Assembly (NCBI RefSeq): GCF_007744515.1
Contig: NZ_CP036268.1
Location: 3,926,088-3,990,087, forward strand
Direction of reading: 5' to 3'
DNA from: Stratiformator vulcanicus
GTDB lineage: Bacteria; Planctomycetota; Planctomycetia; Planctomycetales; Planctomycetaceae
Length of the DNA stretch: 64,000 nucleotides
Part shown: positions 58,414-64,000 of the stretch, piece after piece
Layout: each line of letters opens with the position of its first letter
How positions within the stretch are numbered: position 1 is the stretch's first letter
Made by a program: the position numbers and the translations under genes
The notes under the pieces: generated by a model
Told to the model about the DNA's origin: nothing
Database searches by the model: none
The model's input: the letters and a program-made list of their open reading frames with translations, nothing else

Positions 58414-59650
58414 ACGGGTGGTTGTCACCGGCGCTGGTGTTGTCACCGCGCTCGGGTGCAATTTGGGCGAATATTGGGACGCGATCCTCGCCGGGAAGAG
58501 CGGGGTCGGTCCCATTCGACGTTTCGATCCGAGCGAATTCAAAGTTCGCTTCGGCGGGGAAATTTCGTATTTCAACGCAACCGAACTCGTCGATCTGCCC
58601 AAGAAAGAGCTCCGCCGGCTCGATCGCTTCAGCCAATTTTCCGTGGTCGCAACTGATCAGGCTTTCAAGCAATCCGGACTCGATCTCGGGGCCGAAGACC
58701 TGACGCGTTTCGGCGTGCTAATTGGCAGTGGGATCGGCGGCCTCAACGAAATCGAGGAGCAACACTCGACGTTGTACGGTCGCGGACCGACCCGCGTGTC
58801 CCCCTTCATGATCCCGAAGCTGATGGTCAACGCCGCCAGCGGGAACGTCTCGGTGCAGTGGGGGCTGAAAGGACCGAATTCGGCCGTCGCGACCGCCTGC
58901 GCTTCGGCGACAAACGCGATCGGTGATGCCTATCGGCTGATTCAGTACGGTACGGCTGACGTCATGGTCACCGGCGGTTCCGAAGCGGGTTTGACGCCGA
59001 TGGGGCTGTCCGGTTTCGGACGGATGAACGCACTTTCGACTCGCAACGACGATCCCGAGAAGGCAAGCCGACCATTCGATGCCGACCGTGACGGCTTTGT
59101 GCTGTCGGAAGGGGCGGGGATTGTCATTCTGGAAGAATACGAACGGGCGAAAGCCCGAGGCGCGAATATTCTGGGAGAATTGAACGGGTACGGCATGAGT
59201 GCCGATGCCACCCACATGACTGCCCCCGATCCCGAAGGCCGCGGTGCGGCAATGGCGATGGCGACCGCGATTCGTGACGCCGAACTGAATCCTGAAGATA
59301 TTCAGTACATCAACGCCCACGGCACGAGCACCCCACTGGGAGACAAGGCGGAAAACGTCGCAATACGCACGGTTTTCGGCGATCACGCTTCCAAACTGGC
59401 GGTCTCGAGCATCAAGGGTCATCTCGGTCACACGCTCGGTGCCTCCGGTGGCGTCGAAATCGTGGCCTGCCTGCTCGCTCTGCGCGATCAGGTCGCACCG
59501 CCCACGGCTAATCTCGATAAGCCGGGAGAAGGCTGCGATCTCAATTACGTGCCGAACGAGCCGCAGCAAATGCCGATCAAGTCGATTCTGAAGAACAGCT
59601 TCGGATTCGGCGGCCATAATGCCTGCTTGGTGCTTTCCGGGGTCCGATAA
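58406..59650 (+). CDS. fabF: Beta-ketoacyl-ACP synthase II
   Basis: A 414-residue condensing enzyme of fatty-acid elongation. The catalytic triad is intact: Cys165 in [18 protein letters not shown], His305 in [16 protein letters not shown] and His342 in [16 protein letters not shown]-terminus [16 protein letters not shown] is standard. It overlaps acpP by 8 bp. A second, catalytically altered ketosynthase follows after 279 bp, so the two may work as a pair. Confidence 0.96.
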   Translation: MRRRVVVTGAGVVTALGCNLGEYWDAILAGKSGVGPIRRFDPSEFKVRFGGEISYFNATELVDLPKKELRRLDRFSQFSVVATDQAFKQSGLDLGAEDLTRFGVLIGSGIGGLNEIEEQHSTLYGRGPTRVSPFMIPKLMVNAASGNVSVQWGLKGPNSAVATACASATNAIGDAYRLIQYGTADVMVTGGSEAGLTPMGLSGFGRMNALSTRNDDPEKASRPFDADRDGFVLSEGAGIVILEEYERAKARGANILGELNGYGMSADATHMTAPDPEGRGAAMAMATAIRDAELNPEDIQYINAHGTSTPLGDKAENVAIRTVFGDHASKLAVSSIKGHLGHTLGASGGVEIVACLLALRDQVAPPTANLDKPGEGCDLNYVPNEPQQMPIKSILKNSFGFGGHNACLVLSGVR

Positions 59651-59929
59651 GCCGCAAGCAACGATACGGCTCAGCTTTTTTGTGATTTGCGTCGAGCGTC
59701 ACGGTCGCATCGATTGTTTAATTCCGCTTTCCGATTTGCGGGAATTGGCCTACTCTTTGGCTGATTGGGGGCCAGGTGGTGCGATTTGGCAACACGTCGC
59801 CGCCTGTGTGCTACATTCGAGTGACACGATAGGCGCAGGCCGCCGATTGTGCCGCCTTTTACCAAAATGACGCCCCGCTCGGCCCGAACGCCCTTCGTCG
59901 CCGTCCCATTCGCGTACGGCTTAAGTGAC

Positions 59930-61237
59930 ATGCCTAACACCAGTAGTGAATCGTCGATTGTCGTCACCGGACTCGGTTTGGTCGGACCGCTCGGTCTGAC
60001 CGCGGATGAGTACGGCCAGCATCTCTTGGCAGGCGAAAGCGGTATCCGCCGAACCGACCTGATCAAAGGCCTCGCCGCACCTGAGAACGTCGGTGGTCAG
60101 GCATGGGGATTTGACGACAGCGTGACCAAAACGGTCATGCCTAAGAAACAACGAAAATTCGTGCGGGTGATGTGTCGGGAGATCGAAAGTGGCGTCGTCT
60201 CGGCGCTGAACGCCGTCGAACATGCCGGTCTCAATCTCGATGAAATGGACCGCTCCCGCATCGGGGTCGACTTCGGCGCTAACCTGATGTTCAGCCCGCC
60301 GGACGTGCTGCTCGATGCCTGCGTCAAATGCAGTGACGAAAATGGCGACTTTGATTACGACCAGTGGGGCACCACCGGTTTGAATGTGATGGAACCGCTG
60401 TGGCTGCTGAAATATCTCCCGAATATGCCGGCCTGCCACATCAGCATTGCGCTCGATGCCCGCGGTCCGAGTAACTCTTTAACGCTCGACGAAGTCTCGG
60501 GAATTAATGCAATCAGCGAAGCCTGTTCGATCATCCGACGCGGTCGAGCCGACGTCATGATTGCCGGCGTGACGGGAACCCGACTTCATCCGGTCAAGTC
60601 GATGCACGTCGCACTGTGGGACGATCTGGCTCAATACGATTCGCCGCCCGAAACCTGGTGCCGGCCTTTCGATCAATCGCGAAAGGGACAGGTTGTGGGG
60701 GAGGGAGCGGGAACGCTGATCCTCGAACGTCGCGATCACGCTGAGGCCCGCGGCGCAGAGATTCTTGCCGAAGTGCTCGGGACCGGCTCCTCGTGCGTAA
60801 TGGATCGCAGTGGCAAAGGCGACATGGTGAAATCGCTGACCAACGCAATTCGCGCCGCCCTCAGTGCTGCCGGCATTGCTCCCGACGAACTGGGGCACGT
60901 CAACGCGAATGCCGGCGGATCGCCTTCGGGAGATGCGGCCGAAGCCGAGGCGTTGCATCAGTCGCTCGGGGCGAAAGCCGCCGATATTCCGGTGACCGCC
61001 TTGAAGAGCTACTTCGGCAGTAGCGGAGCGGGATGCGGCGTCTACGAATTGGCAGGCTCGATTCTGGCCGGTCGGCAGGGTGTGATTCCCAAGACGCTCA
61101 ACTATGAATCGGGCGATTCAACTTTCCCGCTTAATGTCGTGCATGGCGAACATGCCTCAGCGGGCAGCAAGCTGTTTCTGAAGACGAACGTGACGCGGAT
61201 CGGTCAAGCCGCCGCCGTCGTTTTCAAGACGGCCTAG
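59930..61237 (+). CDS. Ketosynthase-fold protein with all catalytic residues replaced
   Basis: A 435-residue thiolase-fold protein aligned to FabF next door over its whole length. The active Cys is Glu188 (GPSNSLTLDEVSGINAI), the first His is Asn327 (HVNANAGGSPSGD) and the second His is Ser364 (ALKSYFGSSGAGCGV). The lysine two strands before (Lys359) is kept, as is QVVGEGAGTLILERR. The fold is kept but condensation is not possible, as in chain-length factors of type II PKS (usually Gln at the Cys site) or KS-beta partners. The start at 59930 (MPNTSSESSIVVTG) lacks a clear ribosome site; GTG 59849 and ATG 59867 are alternatives. Confidence 0.88.
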   Translation: MPNTSSESSIVVTGLGLVGPLGLTADEYGQHLLAGESGIRRTDLIKGLAAPENVGGQAWGFDDSVTKTVMPKKQRKFVRVMCREIESGVVSALNAVEHAGLNLDEMDRSRIGVDFGANLMFSPPDVLLDACVKCSDENGDFDYDQWGTTGLNVMEPLWLLKYLPNMPACHISIALDARGPSNSLTLDEVSGINAISEACSIIRRGRADVMIAGVTGTRLHPVKSMHVALWDDLAQYDSPPETWCRPFDQSRKGQVVGEGAGTLILERRDHAEARGAEILAEVLGTGSSCVMDRSGKGDMVKSLTNAIRAALSAAGIAPDELGHVNANAGGSPSGDAAEAEALHQSLGAKAADIPVTALKSYFGSSGAGCGVYELAGSILAGRQGVIPKTLNYESGDSTFPLNVVHGEHASAGSKLFLKTNVTRIGQAAAVVFKTA

Positions 61238-61341
61238 TTCGCTGACTCGATCGACATAGCCACGGTGGATCGGCGGGCGCGAATGGGGTTACGATCCCGC
61301 TGCTGAGCTTGCCCGCCTCTTACCGCTGGAAACCGTGCGTC

Positions 61342-62787
61342 ATGGAAGAAGCCGTCCCGGGGGAGGCTCCCGCCCGAGCCGAGATCGATACCGCCACGTT
61401 GCCGCCGCTCTGGCATGACCGCGCATTTTTGGGCATGACCGCGACCCAGTTTCTGGGTGCCTTCAACGACAACGTGTTCAAGCAGATGATCCTGCTGTTC
61501 ATTGTCGTGATGATTGTCGACAAGCAGTCCGCGGCTTCCTATCAGTTCGCGGCGACGGTCGTTTTCGCGGTGCCGTTCATTCTATTTTCCGGCTTCTGCG
61601 GTTTCTTGGCCGACCGGTGCGGAAAGTGGACGATCGTCTTTTCGAGCAAGGTCCTTGAGATCGCGATCATGCTTCTGGGCATGGCCGCATTCTACACCGG
61701 GCAAATCTGGCCGCTGCTGGTCGTGCTCTTTCTGATGGGTTCGCAGACCACGCTCTTTTCACCCGCGAAGTACGGAATTTTGCCCGAGATCTTTCGCCAC
61801 CGCGATCTGCCGCGCGTCAACGGCATCATTTCGATGACCACGTTTCTCGCGATCATCTTCGGGATGGTCATCGGTGGAGCGGCGAGCGAACTGGCGCGAA
61901 AGTATTTCGACGGAGAGTACTGGCTGGTCAACTCGTTCTGCGTGCTGGTCGCCATTGGTGGGACCGTCACTGCGCTGGTGATCCGTCGCCCTCCGCCCGC
62001 CAGTGCAAACCTGCAATTCCGACCGAGGGACGTCTTCATGACGTCTGAAACATGGACGATGCTCCGAACAGATCGTCCCCTGACTTTAGCCTTGGTGGTC
62101 AGCAGCACCTTCTGGTTTTTAGGGGCCATGGTGCAACTCGCGATCACCCAGTTCGGCGTGCAACAGTTAGATATCGGCGAACTGCGCACCAGCATCATGA
62201 GCGGCACGCTCTCGGTCGGCATCGCAATCGGTTTTGTCGTCGCCGGCCGGCTGTCTGAAGGAACGATCCGCTTTTCGCTTCTCAAATACGGAGCCTGCGG
62301 GATTGCCGCTTCAATGATCGGCATCGCGGTCGTCGCCGTGTTGCCAATCGTTTGGGGGCTTAAATATGCGGCGCTGCTGTTCGTGTTTCTGACGTCCGGC
62401 TTTTCGACGGGGTTATTCGCGCTACCGATCACCACTTATCTGCAGGTGAGACCCCCGTCCGATCAAAAGGGACGGGTGATCGCGGCGATGAATTTATTCA
62501 ACTGGATCGGTATCTGCTTTGCGGGCTTCGCCTATTTCGCCTGCGTCGCACTTCTAACCGCTTTCAAACTGCCGATGAGTTGGACCTTCGCAATTATCGG
62601 TTTGCTCATGGTTCCGGTTCCCCTGCTATATCATCCGCCCAACGAAAATATCGAAGCGGAAGACGATCAGCTTTGCCCGTCGTGCGGCGAAAGAAATCGG
62701 GCCGATGAATCAACGTGCGGCATGTGCGGCGCACCGCTCGACCCGCAAGACGAGGCCGTCGAAACTTCGGCCAGCCCGGCATCGTAG
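61342..62787 (+). CDS. LplT-like MFS transporter with a C-terminal zinc ribbon
   Basis: A 481-residue major facilitator protein. Twelve probable helices begin at residues 33-58 (GMTATQFLGAFNDNVFKQMI), and the FSPAKYGILPEIF and LPRVNGIISM segments are those of LplT-type lysophospholipid transporters. The last 50 residues are soluble and hold CPSCGERNRADESTCGMCGA, a Cys4 zinc ribbon. That fusion is unusual. The start at 61342 (MEEAVPGEAPAR) is preferred to TTG 61309. It follows the ketosynthase pair by 105 bp, in line with a lipid role. There is no acyltransferase (PlsC/Aas) domain. Confidence 0.85.
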   Translation: MEEAVPGEAPARAEIDTATLPPLWHDRAFLGMTATQFLGAFNDNVFKQMILLFIVVMIVDKQSAASYQFAATVVFAVPFILFSGFCGFLADRCGKWTIVFSSKVLEIAIMLLGMAAFYTGQIWPLLVVLFLMGSQTTLFSPAKYGILPEIFRHRDLPRVNGIISMTTFLAIIFGMVIGGAASELARKYFDGEYWLVNSFCVLVAIGGTVTALVIRRPPPASANLQFRPRDVFMTSETWTMLRTDRPLTLALVVSSTFWFLGAMVQLAITQFGVQQLDIGELRTSIMSGTLSVGIAIGFVVAGRLSEGTIRFSLLKYGACGIAASMIGIAVVAVLPIVWGLKYAALLFVFLTSGFSTGLFALPITTYLQVRPPSDQKGRVIAAMNLFNWIGICFAGFAYFACVALLTAFKLPMSWTFAIIGLLMVPVPLLYHPPNENIEAEDDQLCPSCGERNRADESTCGMCGAPLDPQDEAVETSASPAS

Positions 62788-62835
62788 GCAATCGATTTCG
62801 GGACGCTGAATACGAGAGTCGGGCCGCGCAATAGA

Positions 62836-62864
62836 AACGCCTTCGCGAAGATCGGGAAGGCGTT
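62836..62864. terminator. Hairpin terminator candidate between the MFS and cold-shock genes
   Basis: AACGCCTTC at 62836-62844 and GAAGGCGTT at 62856-62864 form a perfect 9-bp stem with an 11-base loop. On the minus strand the stem is followed by TCTATT, so it best serves the cold-shock gene ending at 62899; it may also stop transcripts of the MFS gene. Confidence 0.55.
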
Positions 62865-62898
62865 GTTGCGGTGTCGAATGAACTGAACTCGCCGCTGT

Positions 62899-63096
62899 TC
62901 AATCAACCGGGCGGATGTCTTCGGCGCGCGGGCCTTTGGGGCCTTGGCCCTCATTGTATTCGACCTTTTGACCTTCCTGAAGCTCCTCGAAAGTCACGCC
63001 TTCGAGTGCTGAGAGGTGAAAGAACAGGTCGCCTTTGTCCGTGCCGATAAATCCGAAGCCTTTGTCTGTCAGTTTCTTAATTGTTCCCTGAGGCAT
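62899..63096 (-). CDS. Cold-shock domain protein
   Basis: A 65-residue single CSD protein that binds single-stranded RNA/DNA. The motif RNP1 is DKGFGFIGTDKGD and RNP2 is LFFHLSALEG (in other members K-G-F-G-F-I and V-F-V-H-F). N-terminus MPQGTIKKLTDKG. The start at 63096 gives the usual length, with GGAG upstream of it at a longer-than-ideal distance. The C-terminus EGQKVEYNEGQGPKGPRAED is typical. A hairpin terminator lies 35 bp after its stop. It is convergent with the MFS transporter gene. Confidence 0.94.
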   Translation of the reverse strand: MPQGTIKKLTDKGFGFIGTDKGDLFFHLSALEGVTFEELQEGQKVEYNEGQGPKGPRAEDIRPVD

Positions 63097-63378
63097 GGCT
63101 GCCCGAATCTCCTGCAATCCCCCAAAAATCCGCGGGCAATTCGCGTCGCCGTTCCGCACAGAAATTAAGAAGCGTTGCGCCCCTTCGTACCCTCTGAGCC
63201 GTCAGCAAGACGGGACGTACGAATCCCCGTCAGAACGCACTTTCCTCCCGCCGCCGGACCCATCGGATCGCTGTTCGGTCCGGCTGTGGAGCGACCGGAA
63301 CAGACCGCCCATTCCGTGATCGCCATAGTTCCGAATGGTAACCAGCGAAATTGCGACATGTAACCCTAATCTCAGGGA

Positions 63379-64000
63379 TTACCCGATGGCCGGCCACAGT
63401 TCGAGGAGCTCATCGACGGCTTCGAAATCTTCGGCCAGATAGTCGGGAGCATGTTCGGCGAGTTGGTCACTCGAATAGACACCGGTCGCGACGGCGACAA
63501 CTTTGGCACCGATCGCTCGTCCACATTTCACGTCGGCAGGGGTATCGCCGATGACCCACAGCCGCCGCAGATCGATCTGTTCAGGATGCCGATGTGCTTT
63601 TAGCGTGTTGAATGCGACACGGGCGACTTCGTCACGATCGGCATGCGTGTCTCCGAAACCGCCGAGGGCGAAATCGAAATAGGCATCCAAATGGTAATGG
63701 CGAAGTTTTAAGCGGGCGCCTTCAATGAAATTACCGGTCAGCAAACCGAGAATCACATCTTCACGCTGGTGCAAATGCGCGAGCAATCGTTCGACCCCGG
63801 GCAGCACCAGTCCGGGGGATTGGCCGAGCATTTCGTCGAGATGCTCAACGTATCGGCCGAGAAAGTTTCGCAGCGCCGCGTCGCCGAAGTCGAGTTCATA
63901 GTGGCGAAAAATGTCGGCGACGATCGCACGGTCAGTGCGACCGGCATAGGGGATGTCGAGGGGGCGGTCCGACCCATCGGTCAACTCACCGACCGCCCGC
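63379..64000 (-). CDS. HAD family hydrolase, N-terminally cut by the window
   Basis: About 207 residues visible; the frame is open to base 64000, and the usual N-terminal DxDGT nucleophile motif must lie outside. The C-terminal catalytic Asp is in LRRLWVIGDTPADVKCGRA, with VVAVATGVYSSDQLAEHAP. The IPYAGRTDRAIV and ILGLLTGNF segments (the latter with HAD motif II Thr) resemble phosphoglycolate phosphatase. The substrate is unknown. The 282 bp between it and the cold-shock gene hold nothing I recognise. Confidence 0.85.
   Translation of the reverse strand, partial: RAVGELTDGSDRPLDIPYAGRTDRAIVADIFRHYELDFGDAALRNFLGRYVEHLDEMLGQSPGLVLPGVERLLAHLHQREDVILGLLTGNFIEGARLKLRHYHLDAYFDFALGGFGDTHADRDEVARVAFNTLKAHRHPEQIDLRRLWVIGDTPADVKCGRAIGAKVVAVATGVYSSDQLAEHAPDYLAEDFEAVDELLELWPAIG

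Overview
The window is one contiguous, GC-rich, gene-dense bacterial chromosome segment. It looks like a member of the Planctomycetota. Pointers are Tat-exported Gfo/Idh/MocA oxidoreductases and sugar-phosphate isomerase/epimerases, large secreted PQQ-type propeller proteins, a Hanks-type kinase with an accessory C-terminal domain, stand-alone tad genes, a type III PKS/reductase/methyltransferase trio, Uma2-type nuclease and many GC-rich palindromic intergenic repeats. Genus cannot be read from the sequence. No rRNA, tRNA, CRISPR array, phage or transposase gene was recognised.

Layout. 1-4.7 kb: the end of a carbon-nitrogen hydrolase, then a translationally coupled minus-strand trio (methyltransferase, FAD reductase, type III polyketide synthase) and a divergent membrane protein. 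4.7-6.3 kb: an A+T-richer islet with two small orphan genes, set among copies of a palindromic repeat. 6.3-15.3 kb: two old-yellow-enzyme-like flavin oxidoreductases, a Tat-exported Gfo/Idh/MocA protein, threonine synthase, a tandem DUF4274 protein and LptB. 15.6-20.8 kb: tadA-tadB-tadC facing a PIN-PhoH ATPase. 21-29 kb: small secreted and DUF4177 proteins, a GAF-PAS-GGDEF cyclase, a secreted hydrolase-like protein that lacks catalytic residues, and a Ser/Thr kinase. 29-42.5 kb: purC, a GH10-like protein, a roughly 1500-residue secreted propeller protein, a sugar isomerase, a secreted HExxH protein, ribD and a TPR protein. 42.7-51.6 kb: asparagine synthase, 6-phosphogluconate dehydrogenase, an AAC(6')-like acetyltransferase, an MBL hydrolase, Uma2, a methyltransferase, an antitoxin with a broken toxin, and a BamB-like lipoprotein. 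51.7-54.8 kb: a sugar ABC importer (permease, binding protein, permease) joined by ATGA overlaps. 54.9-61.2 kb: a 29-codon basic protein, a CPXCG zinc protein, then the lipid block rpmF-plsX-fabD-acpP-fabF plus a second ketosynthase with no catalytic residues. 61.3-64 kb: an LplT-like MFS protein with a C-terminal zinc ribbon, a cold-shock protein and a truncated HAD phosphatase.

How the parts fit. The 55.6-61.2 kb block makes acyl-ACP (PlsX, FabD, ACP, FabF), and the neighbouring MFS protein may handle lysophospholipid. The type III PKS trio may draw on fatty acyl starters and malonyl-CoA to make a methylated, reduced alkyl-aromatic lipid. The most unusual items are the catalytically dead ketosynthase beside FabF, an in-frame palindromic repeat that encodes the N-terminus of the sugar-binding protein, a family of MITE-like repeats whose ends are themselves paired hairpins, and a ParE-type toxin pseudogene with an intact antitoxin.
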